In this document: in pieces, positions 1 through 9,790 of the stretch
Layout of the letters: each line of letters begins with the position of its first letter
How positions within the stretch are numbered: position 1 is the stretch's first letter
Origin: Bradyrhizobium sp.
GTDB lineage: Bacteria; Pseudomonadota; Alphaproteobacteria; Rhizobiales; Xanthobacteraceae
Assembly: GCF_004799405.1 (NCBI RefSeq)
Contig: NZ_SSMW01000005.1
Coordinates: 1-47,698 of the forward strand
DNA: 47,698 nucleotides
Direction: 5' to 3'
Position numbers and translations under genes: made by a program
The notes under the pieces: generated by a model
The model's input: the letters and a program-made list of their open reading frames with translations, nothing else
Databases searched by the model: none
What the model was told of the DNA's origin: nothing

Positions 1-333
1 GCCGGCGGCGATACCAACAGCATGTTGATGTCGCTGCTGCCGTTCGCGCTGATCTTCGTGATCATGTATTTCCTGATTCTGCGGCCGCAGCAGAAGAAGG
101 TGAAGGACCACGCCGAACTCGTGAAGAACATCCGCCGCGGCGACACCGTGGTGACGACCGGCGGCCTGGTTGGCAAGGTGACGAAAGTGGTCGATGATGA
201 CCAGATCGAATTCGAAATCTCCGACGGGGTCCGCGTGCGCCAGATGCGGCAGATGATTTCGGGTGTGCGCGCCAAGGGCGAGCCGGCCAAGGAAAAAGTC
301 GAGGTCGTCAAGGACGACACGCCGTCGAGCTAG
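1..333 (+). CDS. yajC: Preprotein translocase subunit YajC (5' partial)
   Basis: The open frame runs in from the window edge, so the true start is outside; 110 residues are visible. A single hydrophobic segment (LLPFALIFVIMYFLIL) is followed by the basic RPQQKK motif typical of YajC, then a small cytoplasmic domain with the family pattern GDTVVTTGGLVGKV. YajC is a one-pass inner-membrane protein that associates with SecDF and the SecYEG channel. The next gene, 44 bases on, is secD, the usual bacterial order. An internal ATG at position 22 exists, but the upstream residues (AGGDTNS) continue the frame, so I treat the gene as partial. Confidence 0.95.
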   Translation, partial: AGGDTNSMLMSLLPFALIFVIMYFLILRPQQKKVKDHAELVKNIRRGDTVVTTGGLVGKVTKVVDDDQIEFEISDGVRVRQMRQMISGVRAKGEPAKEKVEVVKDDTPSS

Positions 334-377
334 CTTTTCGCGCGCCGCATTTTTCAAGAATCTGACGGGTCATCTCG

Positions 378-1979
<1,602 letters not shown>

Positions 1980-1992
1980 TGCGGAGCCGGCT

Positions 1993-2994
1993 GTGACACA
2001 TTTGGTTCTCATCGGACTGGCCGTCCTGATCGCGGTGCTGACGGTCGTCAGTTGTTTCGGCCTGTTGCCGTCGCTGCGCATCGTGCCCGACAACACCAGG
2101 TTCGACTTCACGCGCTTTCGCCGCATCAGCTTTCCGATTTCGGCATTGCTGTCGATCCTCGCGATCACGCTGTTCTTCACCCACGGGCTGAATTTCGGCA
2201 TCGACTTCAGGGGCGGCACGCTGCTGGAAGTGCGGGCGAAATCCGGTACCGCCGATATCCCCTCGATGCGGGCGACCTTGTCGGGCCTCGGTCTTGGCGA
2301 CGTGCAGTTGCAGCAGTTCGGGGGCCCCGACGAAGTGTTGATCCGCGTGGCCGAGCAGCCCGGCGGCGACGCGGCGCAGCAGGAGGCGGTGCAGAAGGTT
2401 CGCGGCGCGCTCGGCGATGCCGTCGACTATCGCCGGGTCGAAGTGGTGGGGCCGCGCGTTTCCAGCGAGCTGCTGGCCTACGGCATGCTCGGCCTGATGC
2501 TCGCGATCTTCTCGATCCTGATCTATCTCTGGTTCCGGTTCGAATGGCAGTTCGCGCTCGGCGCCATGATCGCCAACGTCCACGACATCGTGCTGACCAT
2601 CGGTTTCATGTCGATCAGCCAGGTCGATTTCGATCTCACCAGCATCGCGGCGCTGTTGACCATCCTCGGCTATTCGCTGAACGACACCGTGGTGATCTAT
2701 GACCGCATCAGGGAAATGCTGCGGCGTTACAAGAAAATGCCGATGCCGGAATTGCTCAACGAGTCCATCAATTCGACGCTGTCCCGATCGATCATCACCC
2801 ACGTCACGGTGACGCTGGCGCTGCTGGCGCTGTTGCTGTTTGGCGGCAACGCCATCCACAGCTTCACGGCCGTGATGATGTTCGGCGTGGTGCTGGTCGG
2901 CACCTACACCTCGATCTTCATTGCGGCCCCGATTCTGATCTACCTCGGCGTCGGCACCCACAGGGACGCGCCGGAACCGCCCCAGAAAAAGTGA
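1993..2994 (+). CDS. secF: Protein translocase subunit SecF
   Basis: 333 residues starting at GTG. Partner of SecD in the SecDF complex. Visible family marks are the first periplasmic motif LNFGIDFRGGTLLEV (about residues 63-77), the membrane segments from residue 160, and the conserved GYSLNDTVVIYDRIRE near residue 230. The start is uncertain. From the GTG there is an extra hydrophobic segment (about residues 3-25) ahead of the usual first SecF helix, and no good ribosome site is seen. The stop overlaps the next gene by four bases (GTGA), indicating translational coupling. Confidence 0.95.
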   Translation: MTHLVLIGLAVLIAVLTVVSCFGLLPSLRIVPDNTRFDFTRFRRISFPISALLSILAITLFFTHGLNFGIDFRGGTLLEVRAKSGTADIPSMRATLSGLGLGDVQLQQFGGPDEVLIRVAEQPGGDAAQQEAVQKVRGALGDAVDYRRVEVVGPRVSSELLAYGMLGLMLAIFSILIYLWFRFEWQFALGAMIANVHDIVLTIGFMSISQVDFDLTSIAALLTILGYSLNDTVVIYDRIREMLRRYKKMPMPELLNESINSTLSRSIITHVTVTLALLALLLFGGNAIHSFTAVMMFGVVLVGTYTSIFIAAPILIYLGVGTHRDAPEPPQKK

Positions 2995-3380
2995 CGATGC
3001 GGGCCCCCTCGGATGCTCCGCATCTTCCGAGATCGGCGCCGATCGATGCCTACGGCAATGGCGGATTTGCGTTTGGCGGGATGTCGCATCGCGGCTCCCT
3101 GCTGTGCTTGCCGGATGCGATCTGGGCGTGGCCGGTCACAAGACCGGAAGACATCGACAGAGCCTCGCTTGCCCGGGTATTCGCCGCCGCCAACGGCATC
3201 GATACGTTGATCGTCGGCACCGGAACGAATGTCTGGCTGCCGCCAGCCGAGCTTCGCGAGGCGTTGCGAGCGGTGAAGGTGGTGCTGGACGCGATGCAGA
3301 CCGGGCCTGCGATCCGCACCTACAACATCATGATCGGCGAGCGGCGTCGCGTGGCCGCGGCGCTGGTCGCGGTGCCATGA
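2991..3380 (+). CDS. Mth938-like (DUF498) protein, NDUFAF3 relative
   Basis: 129 residues from GTG 2991 (ATG 2997 is an alternative). The pattern 'IDAYGNGGFAFGGMSHRGSLL ... P' followed by a central 'GIDTLIVGTGTNVW' and a C-terminal 'RTYNIMIGERRRVAAAL' matches the Mth938-domain family. Its mitochondrial member NDUFAF3 is a complex I assembly factor. No catalytic residues are known for the family. It overlaps secF by four bases upstream and overlaps the squalene-synthase-like gene downstream as ATGA. It is therefore the middle member of a tightly coupled set. The role in complex I assembly is inferred from mitochondria and is not shown by this sequence. Confidence 0.85.
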   Translation: MTMRAPSDAPHLPRSAPIDAYGNGGFAFGGMSHRGSLLCLPDAIWAWPVTRPEDIDRASLARVFAAANGIDTLIVGTGTNVWLPPAELREALRAVKVVLDAMQTGPAIRTYNIMIGERRRVAAALVAVP

Positions 3381-4240
3381 AGGGCCCGGATTCGACCAGG
3401 GACGCCGCCGGCTTCTGCGCCGAACTGGTGCGTGCCCACGATTTTGCCCGCTATGCGTCCACGCTGTTCGTACCGGATGCGCCGCGCCGCGCACTGCTGG
3501 CGGTCTATGCCTTCAACGTCGAGATTTCCCGCGTCCGTGAGCAGGTCAGTCAGCCGCTTCCCGGCGAAATCCGTCTGCAATGGTGGACCGACCTGCTTGC
3601 AAGCGCAGGTCATGGCGGCGTCGAGGGCAATCCGGTGGCGGCCGAACTGCTGCTCGCGATCCGGAACTGGCATCTGCCGGTGGAACGGCTGTCGCGCCTG
3701 ATCGACGAGCATCAGTTCGATCTCTACAACGATCCGATGCCGACCCTGGCTGCGCTCGAGGGCTACATCAACGATACATCGTCGGCGTTGCTTTCACTCG
3801 GCGCCGGAATCGCGGGCGGCCGGTCCGATGCGATCGAACACCTCGCGCGCCACGCCGGATTGGCGCAAGGCATGACGCAGGTGATAGCGGCGTTGCCGCG
3901 GGATGCCTCGCGGCGTCAGTTGTTCGTGCCGCTGCAAATGCTGGAGAGCCATGGCAGCAATATTGAGGAAATGTTCGCGGGCAAACAGACCCCCAAACTG
4001 CGCGCGGCGCTGGATCAGTTGATCGGTGAAGCCCGGGAACATCTGAAGACCGCCCTTGCGCTGCTGGCGAATATGCCGCCGGAGGTGAGGCCGGTATTCC
4101 TGCCGCTGGCGCTGGTTGCCCGCGATCAGGTGCGAATGTCGCGCGCGGACAACGATCCCTTCGTGCCGCGGAATACATCGAGGTTGCGGACGTTGTGGAC
4201 GCTGTGGCGGGCATCGCGGTCGCGGCTCTTTCGAACATAA
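3377..4240 (+). CDS. Squalene/phytoene synthase-fold protein, NDUFAF6-like
   Basis: 287 residues from the ATG at 3377, which overlaps the preceding stop (ATGA). The fold is recognised from 'LLAVYAFNVEISRVREQVSQP', 'IRLQWWTDLL' and 'LFVPLQML'. Both Asp-rich catalytic motifs of true synthases are lost. The first (normally DDxxD) reads VEISRVRE at about residues 48-55, and the second (normally RDxxED) reads PRDASRRQ at about 174-181. Loss of both argues against prenyl-transferase activity and favours the non-catalytic NDUFAF6-like branch, a complex I assembly factor in mitochondria. Placement after secDF and the NDUFAF3 relative supports that reading. Carotenoid or hopanoid synthesis is the alternative, and I see no neighbours for it. 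Confidence 0.8.
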   Translation: MKGPDSTRDAAGFCAELVRAHDFARYASTLFVPDAPRRALLAVYAFNVEISRVREQVSQPLPGEIRLQWWTDLLASAGHGGVEGNPVAAELLLAIRNWHLPVERLSRLIDEHQFDLYNDPMPTLAALEGYINDTSSALLSLGAGIAGGRSDAIEHLARHAGLAQGMTQVIAALPRDASRRQLFVPLQMLESHGSNIEEMFAGKQTPKLRAALDQLIGEAREHLKTALALLANMPPEVRPVFLPLALVARDQVRMSRADNDPFVPRNTSRLRTLWTLWRASRSRLFRT

Positions 4241-4270
4241 AGGCTCCGGCAGAACCGGACGCACGATATC

Positions 4271-5704
4271 TCACGCTGCCGCGGCGACGTGCAGGCTGTC
4301 AGCGATCCAGCGGTCGAGATCCGCCAGCGCGCGGGCGCTGATCGCCTGTTTCTTCGCTATGGTCTTTTCGTTGCCGCGCAGCCGTGTGCCGTCGGGGTTT
4401 CTGCTGGGCGCGGTCGCGAGCGGCGGGAACAGCCCGAAATTGATGTTCATCGGCTGGAACGAGCGCGCGCCCGGCTCGATGATCTCGATGTGGCCGCCGG
4501 TGATGTGGCCGAGCAGGGATCCCAGCGCCGTGGTGGCCGGCGGCGCCGCCAGCGCCTGCAAACGTGCATCGGCTGCGGCATAGAGGCCGGCAATCAAACC
4601 GATGCTGGCGGATTCCACGTAGCCTTCGCAGCCCGTCATCTGGCCGGCGAAACGCAGTCGCGGCTGTGTCCGCAGTCGTAACCGCGCATCCAGCAGCTTT
4701 GGCGAATTGAGGAAAGTATTGCGGTGCAGGCCTCCGAGCCGGGCGAATTCGGCCTTCTCGAGCCCGGGGATGGTGCGGAACACGCGCTGCTGCGCGCCAT
4801 GCTTCAGTTTGGTCTGGAAACCGACCATGTTGTAGAGCGTGCCGAGCCGGTTGTCCTGGCGCAGTTGCACGATGGCGTAGGCTTTCACCGTCGGATTGTG
4901 TGGATTGGTCAGTCCGACCGGCTTCATCGGCCCATGACGCAGCGTTTCGCGGCCGCGTTCAGCCATTACCTCGATCGGCAGGCAGCCATCGAAGTAGGGC
5001 GTATTGGTCTCCCATTCCTTGAAGTCGGTCTTCTCGCCGGCAATCAGCGCCTCGACGAAGCTGTCGTATTGCTCTTTGGTCATGGGACAATTGATATAAT
5101 CGGCACCGGTGCCGCCGGGACCCATCTTGTCGTAGCGCGACTGAAACCACGCCGCCGACATATCGATCGACTCCCGGTGCACGATCGGGGCAATCGCGTC
5201 GAAGAACGCCAGCGCCTTTTCGTCGGTGAGTTCGCGGATCGCGTCCGCCAGCGGCGCCGAGGTCAACGGCCCGGTAGCGACGATGACGTTGCGCCAGTCC
5301 GCGGGCGGCAGACCGTCAATTTCGGCGCGCCGAATCTCGATCAGGGAATGATCGTGCAGGGCTTTGCTGACGGCGGCGGAAAATCCGTCGCGGTCGACCG
5401 CCAAGGCGCCGCCGGCGGGAACCTGGTTGGCGTCGGCGGCGCGCATGATCAGCGAACCCAGCCGGCGCATTTCGGCGTGCAGCAATCCGACGGCGTTGTT
5501 GGCGGCGTCATCGGATCGGAAGGAATTGGAGCACACGAGTTCGGCAAGGCCGTCGGTGCGATGGGCCTCTGTCATCCGGCCGGGACGCATCTCGTGCAGG
5601 ACAACGGGGACGCCTGATTTAGCGATCTGCCAGGCCGCTTCCGAGCCGGCGAGTCCGGCGCCGATGACATGGACGGGTTCAGGAGAGGGCTTGGTGCCGA
5701 TCAT
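4271..5704 (-). CDS. trmFO: tRNA (uracil-54) C5-methyltransferase, folate/FAD-dependent TrmFO
   Basis: 477 residues. It makes ribothymidine at tRNA position 54 using methylenetetrahydrofolate and reduced FAD. The N-terminus has the dinucleotide-binding motif [15 protein letters not shown] (residues 11-25). Conserved cysteines sit in LVCSNSFRS (Cys58) and [12 protein letters not shown] (Cys206), matching the two functional Cys of the family. '[39 protein letters not shown]' is the C-terminal GidA-like FAD region. It is convergent with the preceding operon, with 30 bases between the stops. Confidence 0.96.
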   Translation of the reverse strand: MIGTKPSPEPVHVIGAGLAGSEAAWQIAKSGVPVVLHEMRPGRMTEAHRTDGLAELVCSNSFRSDDAANNAVGLLHAEMRRLGSLIMRAADANQVPAGGALAVDRDGFSAAVSKALHDHSLIEIRRAEIDGLPPADWRNVIVATGPLTSAPLADAIRELTDEKALAFFDAIAPIVHRESIDMSAAWFQSRYDKMGPGGTGADYINCPMTKEQYDSFVEALIAGEKTDFKEWETNTPYFDGCLPIEVMAERGRETLRHGPMKPVGLTNPHNPTVKAYAIVQLRQDNRLGTLYNMVGFQTKLKHGAQQRVFRTIPGLEKAEFARLGGLHRNTFLNSPKLLDARLRLRTQPRLRFAGQMTGCEGYVESASIGLIAGLYAAADARLQALAAPPATTALGSLLGHITGGHIEIIEPGARSFQPMNINFGLFPPLATAPSRNPDGTRLRGNEKTIAKKQAISARALADLDRWIADSLHVAAAA

Positions 5705-5772
5705 GGCAAAGGGGTAGCGCGTTTTCCGGTGCAGTGGAATCGGGTTTGAGGCGCGTGTGGGTCGGATACGAC

Positions 5773-5796
5773 AACGCCCGCCGTGAGGGGGGCGTT
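5773..5796 (-). terminator. Short hairpin downstream of the DUF1127 gene
   Basis: AACGCCC at 5773-5779 pairs with GGGCGTT at 5790-5796 around a 10-base loop. It lies 28 bases past the stop of the DUF1127 gene on the minus strand. There is no clear T-tract after it, so it may be a weak terminator or a stabilising 3' hairpin. The rest of 5705-5824 shows nothing else. Confidence 0.4.
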
Positions 5797-5824
5797 ATCC
5801 GTATCGATAGTGGGCCAGGTGGCA

Positions 5825-5977
5825 TTAGCCGGTATAGGAACCTGAAGCTACGCGCGGAATGTCCGAGCGATCAAGGCCAATATCGGCCAGTTCGCGATCG
5901 CTAAGCTGGGACAGTTCGCTGACATTGCGCTGATAGTCCCGGAACGCCTGGATCATGCGGATGAGCGAGAGCAACAT
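5825..5977 (-). CDS. DUF1127 small protein
   Basis: 50 residues from the ATG at 5977. The start is chosen because AAGGAG sits seven bases upstream; the frame stays open 41 codons further, but without homology. The C-terminal half, LSQLSDRELADIGLDRSDIP, is the DUF1127 motif, preceded by a basic amphipathic helix (MIQAFRDYQRNV). In other alphaproteobacteria, small DUF1127 proteins have been tied to phosphate, C1 metabolism and RNA turnover, but no function can be assigned here. It stands alone between trmFO and a transglycosylase. A palindrome 64 bases upstream (6041-6058) may be an operator. Confidence 0.9.
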   Translation of the reverse strand: MLLSLIRMIQAFRDYQRNVSELSQLSDRELADIGLDRSDIPRVASGSYTG

Positions 5978-6040
5978 GGGTAGTCTCCTTGCATTGCGAT
6001 TCAGCTCTTGGAGGAAAGCCTCATCGTTGAGGTAGATATA

Positions 6041-6058
6041 GAGCAGATTAACCTGCTC
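6041..6058. promoter_or_regulatory. 18-bp palindrome upstream of the DUF1127 gene
   Basis: GAGCAG-ATTAAC-CTGCTC is a perfect 6+6 inverted repeat, 64-81 bases before the DUF1127 start. It is followed on the minus strand by TATAT, and a second small hairpin CCTCA-TCGT-TGAGG lies at 6019-6032. Size and position suit a dimeric repressor or activator site, but the regulator is unknown. Confidence 0.35.
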
Positions 6059-6445
6059 TGGGAGTTCCGATGTTGCGGTGCAGCTAGGTGTAAAATGCAT
6101 GGCAAACGCAAGAAATGATTAACCGGTCGGCATATCTGCTCAATCGCGCGACAGGAAGCCGAGATTTTCAGCGAGATCGCGCTTAATAGCCAACAAAGTC
6201 ACGATATTACCGCCGTATCGGCACAAGGCTCGGAAAGCTTGATGTGGTCGGTTTGAAGCTCAAATCAAGGGAAATCTGGCCGAAAGTCCGCGACTTCTGA
6301 GCAGTGGAAGCGACGGCCATAGCCAGTTTGCATGCGTGATTCGCATGCTCTTCATATAAGGAAAGAACTTAGGTTCACTTTATAAGCCATCCGGGGGACG
6401 CATCTCAGCAAGGCCATGCATGCGGGCATGATGAAGTAAGCCTCG

Positions 6446-6479
6446 CGAAGGGCCGATTGCGCTGCGATCGACCCTTTCG
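6446..6479 (-). terminator. Imperfect hairpin past the transglycosylase gene
   Basis: CGAAGGG (6446-6452) faces CCCTTTCG (6472-6479), with a second inner pairing CGAT/ATCG. It begins about 40 bases after the transglycosylase stop on the minus strand. There is no T-run, so a terminator role is tentative. The remaining gene-free stretch 6101-6517 shows nothing else I can support. Confidence 0.3.
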
Positions 6480-6517
6480 GTGGCGATGAGCGCGCCGTAA
6501 AAATTACCGGGAAATAC

Positions 6518-7339
6518 TCAAGGCGCGTGCGCGAGTTGGGTCGCGAAATAGCCAATCGTCCTGGCATAAACCTCGCTCTTGTTCCATTGCTGGAGCACGC
6601 CGAAATTCGCGCTGCCGGGCTCCCAGTCCTTGCCGCGCTGCCAGTCGTAACTGGCGAGAAAATTGGCCGTCGATGCCAGCACATCGGGTGCGCTGTGCAA
6701 GAGATCGCGGCGGCCGTTTTCGTCGAAATCGACTGCGAATTTGATGTAGGACGACGGCATGAACTGGGTCTGGCCGATTTCGCCGGCCCAGGCGCCGCGC
6801 ATTTCCTGGGGTGAAACATCGCCACGCTCGATGAGGCGCAGCGCGTCCATCAACTCGGCGCGGAACATCTCCGATCGCCGGCAATCGTAAGCCAGTGTCG
6901 CCAGCGATCTCATGGTCGGAAATTTTCCGGTATTGGCGCCGAAGTCGGTCTCCAGTCCCCAGATCGCGACCAGAATCTCGCCGGGCACGCCGTAACTCTT
7001 CTCGATGCGACCCAGCACCGAACCATATTGCTTCAACATGTTGGCGCCGCGGGCGAGGCGGGGAGGCACCATGCGCCCTGAAAACTCCTCGAAAGTTTGG
7101 CTGAAGACCTGCTGCGAATGATCCCTGCCGAGTATCGCCCGATCAAGCGTCACGCCGTTCAGCCCCGATGCGATGGCGGATGGGGCGATTCCCTTGGCGG
7201 CAGCTTCAGCCTTGAAATCGGCCAGCCACGCCTCGAAGCTGCCGGTCCCGCAGGAAGCTGCAAGCGTCGCGGCCGCCGGCGTCAAAAGGACAACGCTCAC
7301 CGCCAGGATTCTGAAAGAGGCGCTGAAAGGAAAGGTCAT
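6518..7339 (-). CDS. Lytic murein transglycosylase, MltB family
   Basis: 273 residues from ATG 7339. A TTG 18 bases upstream is possible but less likely, and GGAG lies 12 bases before the ATG. The enzyme cleaves the MurNAc-GlcNAc bond of peptidoglycan, forming 1,6-anhydro ends. A signal peptide (about residues 1-28, ending in LAAS) exports it. The catalytic glutamate is Glu130 in AIWGLETDFGANTGKFPT. Other MltB-family marks are AWAGEIGQTQFMPSSY and DVLASTANFLASYDW. There is no C-terminal peptidoglycan-binding domain, so it is a short single-domain form. Cys30 falls near the cleavage site, so a lipoprotein cannot be excluded. Confidence 0.9.
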   Translation of the reverse strand: MTFPFSASFRILAVSVVLLTPAAATLAASCGTGSFEAWLADFKAEAAAKGIAPSAIASGLNGVTLDRAILGRDHSQQVFSQTFEEFSGRMVPPRLARGANMLKQYGSVLGRIEKSYGVPGEILVAIWGLETDFGANTGKFPTMRSLATLAYDCRRSEMFRAELMDALRLIERGDVSPQEMRGAWAGEIGQTQFMPSSYIKFAVDFDENGRRDLLHSAPDVLASTANFLASYDWQRGKDWEPGSANFGVLQQWNKSEVYARTIGYFATQLAHAP

Positions 7340-7562
7340 CAGGAACGTACGCTCCAAAAATCGTGTCGCCGTGAAGCGCGGGGAGCCAGTAGCATGAAAT
7401 GTTCGGGGGAACCGCGGCTAAAACAAGGCTCTCACGGCGGAAGGATGCCGCGAACGGGTCGCCGTCTTCGGAGGCGCCTAATTCGTGGGCGCTCTCACCT
7501 GCATGCCAAACCGCCGGTCAACGTCAACCGGCGGCCGGATATCATGGCGTGAATGCCGGGGG

Positions 7563-8471
7563 CTACGCGTCGTCCTTGCGCCGCCATGAAAACAGGGCGG
7601 CGGGAAAATCAGCCGCGAAGCGCCGTTCCCGCTGAGGGCGGGGCGGCTCGGGTCGCGGATTGGGGTCGGGCGCGATCACCTCTCGGTAAAGATGCCAGGT
7701 GGCGTGGCCGAGCAAGGGGACGACGACCGCCAGGCCAAGAAAGAACGGCAGCGATCCCAGCACCAGCAGCACCGCGACGATCAATCCCCATACCGCCATC
7801 GGTATGGGGTTTCGTGCCACCGCACGCAGCGACGTCACCATGGCGTCGCCGGCGCCGGCATGACGGTCGAGCATCAACGGGAACGAGACCACGCTGATGC
7901 ACAGCGCGACCACGGCAAAAAGGAAGCCGACGCCGCAACCCACGACGATCAGCCACCATCCCTGAGGTGTCGTCAAAACGCGCGCGGCGAAGTCGGGAAT
8001 TCCCGCCGCCGCTTCGTAACCGAACGTGGCGACATAAATCGCTTGCGCGGTCGCCACCCAGGTCACGAACAAAGCCAGCAGCAGCGTGCCGAGCCCGAGC
8101 ATGGCGCCGAACGATGGCGAGCGCAGCACGTCCAGCGCATCCGACGCGGTGGCCGGCTCTCCTCGCTCGCGGCGACGGCTGAGTTCATAAAGACCCAATG
8201 CGGCGAACGGGCCGAGCAGGGCAAAACCCGCCGCCAAAGGAAACAGCAGCGGCAGCACCGAATAGCCCAATACCGTGCGCGCCAGTACCAGGCCAAGAAC
8301 GGGATAGATGACGCAGAGAATAATGGCGTGGCTCGGCACCGCCTTGAAATCCTCCCAGCCGAGCCGCAGCGCCCGATGCAGATCGGACAGGCCGATGGTC
8401 CGGATGATGGGTGCAGCCGCGGTATCTTGCGTTGCGCGAATCATCGGCGTGACATTGCCTGGAATGGCCAT
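7563..8471 (-). CDS. DUF2189 integral membrane protein
   Basis: 302 residues from ATG 8471, chosen for AGGGAG upstream; in-frame upstream Met codons have no ribosome site. About six membrane segments are visible, for example AIILCVIYPVLGLVLA, VLPLLFPLAAGFALLGPFAA, GWWLIVVGCGVGFLFAVV and IPMAVWGLIVAVLLVLG. They are separated by the conserved cytoplasmic 'GLYELSRRRERGE' and 'SVVSFPLMLDR' typical of DUF2189. The C-terminus is Pro/Arg-rich and charged. Function unknown. The 205 bases between it and the transglycosylase start hold no gene. Confidence 0.85.
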   Translation of the reverse strand: MAIPGNVTPMIRATQDTAAAPIIRTIGLSDLHRALRLGWEDFKAVPSHAIILCVIYPVLGLVLARTVLGYSVLPLLFPLAAGFALLGPFAALGLYELSRRRERGEPATASDALDVLRSPSFGAMLGLGTLLLALFVTWVATAQAIYVATFGYEAAAGIPDFAARVLTTPQGWWLIVVGCGVGFLFAVVALCISVVSFPLMLDRHAGAGDAMVTSLRAVARNPIPMAVWGLIVAVLLVLGSLPFFLGLAVVVPLLGHATWHLYREVIAPDPNPRPEPPRPQRERRFAADFPAALFSWRRKDDA

Positions 8472-8778
8472 GGTCGTTGTCTCCCTTGACATTGCAGCCT
8501 GATTTCGCGCCGGTGGAGGCGAAAAACGGCTGCTTTGCAAAACGATCACGATCAGGCCAGACGCGAAAACAGGAAACCAGAACCGGCCGTGTCGCGAACT
8601 GAATCAACATGCTACGCCCAATCGGCCGTTGCCGTTGCTCACGGTTCGGTGAATTGCCGCATTGGCAAGCGTCACAGAGGTGGGCTAAACTCCAATTGAC
8701 GGCTCGGTGCTGCCGTTCGATCGAAACAGCGCCGCACAAAATCTTCACGCAATCATCAGGGTTATCGGGAGTTTCACC

Positions 8779-9168
8779 ATGAGCATTTTTGGAAAAATCA
8801 TGAGCGCGATCTTCGGCAGCAAGGCCGCCGCGGCGCCGGCAGGCGGTGGTGCGGCCCCGAGCGCGGGATCCTCGGCCCCTGCCGCCGGATCGCCGGCTGC
8901 GCCGGCCGGGTCGGTCGACGTCGCCGCCATCCTGGACAAGGCGGTCGCCGCCAAGGGCGAAAAACTGGCGTGGCGCACCTCAATCGTCGATCTGATGAAG
9001 GCACTCGACATCGACTCCAGCTTTGCCGCGCGCAAGGAACTGGCCACTGAACTCGGCTACACCGGCGACAGCAATGATTCCGCCAGCATGAATATCTGGC
9101 TGCACAAGCAGGTGATGGCAAAGCTGGCCGCCAACGGCGGCAAGCTGCCGGCCGACATCAAGCACTGA
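8779..9168 (+). CDS. DUF3597 protein
   Basis: 129 residues from ATG 8779 with GGAG eight bases before. The opening MSIFGKIMSAIFG is an amphipathic segment. An Ala/Pro/Gly-rich linker follows (residues 15-50), then a compact domain 'VDVAAILDKAVAAKGEKLAW ... SIVDLMKALDIDSS' with the family C-terminus. Such proteins are widespread in Proteobacteria and their fold resembles LysM-adjacent domains, but no biochemical role is established. It is monocistronic: its promoter region is shared with the divergent DUF2189 gene, and a strong terminator follows 22 bases after the stop. Confidence 0.85.
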   Translation: MSIFGKIMSAIFGSKAAAAPAGGGAAPSAGSSAPAAGSPAAPAGSVDVAAILDKAVAAKGEKLAWRTSIVDLMKALDIDSSFAARKELATELGYTGDSNDSASMNIWLHKQVMAKLAANGGKLPADIKH

Positions 9169-9190
9169 TTTTCCGCTGCAAACGAGCATC

Positions 9191-9217
9191 AAGGCCCGCG
9201 TTCGCGCGGGCCTTTTT
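9191..9217 (+). terminator. Strong rho-independent terminator
   Basis: A perfect 10-bp stem AAGGCCCGCG / CGCGGGCCTT closes on a TTCG tetraloop and runs into a T-run (9213-9217). It ends the DUF3597 transcript and separates it from the convergent acetyltransferase genes. Confidence 0.92.
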
Positions 9218-9237
9218 CGTTGGCGTGAAGACGATGG

Positions 9238-9510
9238 TCATGCCTCCAGGTCCGCAAACTCCTGATGCTTGCCGAGATAATCCACCACGAAGCCGCAGCC
9301 GGCGACGACCTTCAACCCGTCGGCGCGGATCAGTTCCAGCGCGCCCTTGACCAGTTCCGAGGCGATACCGCGGCCGCGCAGCGCGCGCGGGGTCTCGGTA
9401 TGGGTGATGATCACGGTTGATGGCGTCAGCCGGTAGTTGGCGAATGCCACCGTGCCCTCGACGTCGAGTTCGAAGCGGCTAAGCTCTTTGTTGTCGCGGA
9501 CGCGATTCAT
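9238..9510 (-). CDS. GNAT-like N-acetyltransferase (YjdJ type), copy 2
   Basis: 90 residues, a minimal GNAT fold. The acetyl-CoA loop is seen as ALRGRGIASELVKGALE (Q/RxxGxG/A pattern), preceded by the strand 'TVIITHTETP' and followed by 'GLKVVAGCGFVVDYLGKHQEF'. This short class lacks a clear substrate-binding half; the substrate is unknown. It lies seven bases after a second gene of identical length and the same layout (9518-9790), so the two look like an old tandem duplication. Both follow a secreted-protein gene on one minus-strand operon. Confidence 0.9.
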   Translation of the reverse strand: MNRVRDNKELSRFELDVEGTVAFANYRLTPSTVIITHTETPRALRGRGIASELVKGALELIRADGLKVVAGCGFVVDYLGKHQEFADLEA

Positions 9511-9517
9511 ATAAATC

Positions 9518-9790
9518 TCACTGCAGCAAATCCTGATAGGCGGGGTTCTTTCCGATGAAGGCCTTCACGAACGGGCACTGCGCAATCACCTTCAGCCGCT
9601 CGGCCCGCACCTGATCGAGCGCGCCCTTGATCAGCTTCGATCCGATGCCCTTGCCGCCGAGTTCCGGCGGCACCTCAGTATGGACGAAGGTGATGACGCC
9701 ATCGGCGATCTCGTAATAGGTCGCGGCGATATGGCCATCGACGGCGAGTTCGTAGCGGTGTTTTGCCCTGTTGTTGACGATGTCGCTCAT
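9518..9790 (-). CDS. GNAT-like N-acetyltransferase (YjdJ type), copy 1
   Basis: 90 residues from ATG 9790, which overlaps the stop of the preceding gene as ATGA, a sign of coupled translation. The CoA loop is ELGGKGIGSKLIKGALDQ, with 'VITFVHTEVP' before it and 'RLKVIAQCPFVKAFIGKNP' after it. The Cys-Pro-Phe-Val segment is the usual terminal strand of this small GNAT class. It parallels its downstream neighbour almost residue for residue in spacing, though the sequences have diverged widely. Substrate unknown. Confidence 0.9.
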   Translation of the reverse strand: MSDIVNNRAKHRYELAVDGHIAATYYEIADGVITFVHTEVPPELGGKGIGSKLIKGALDQVRAERLKVIAQCPFVKAFIGKNPAYQDLLQ

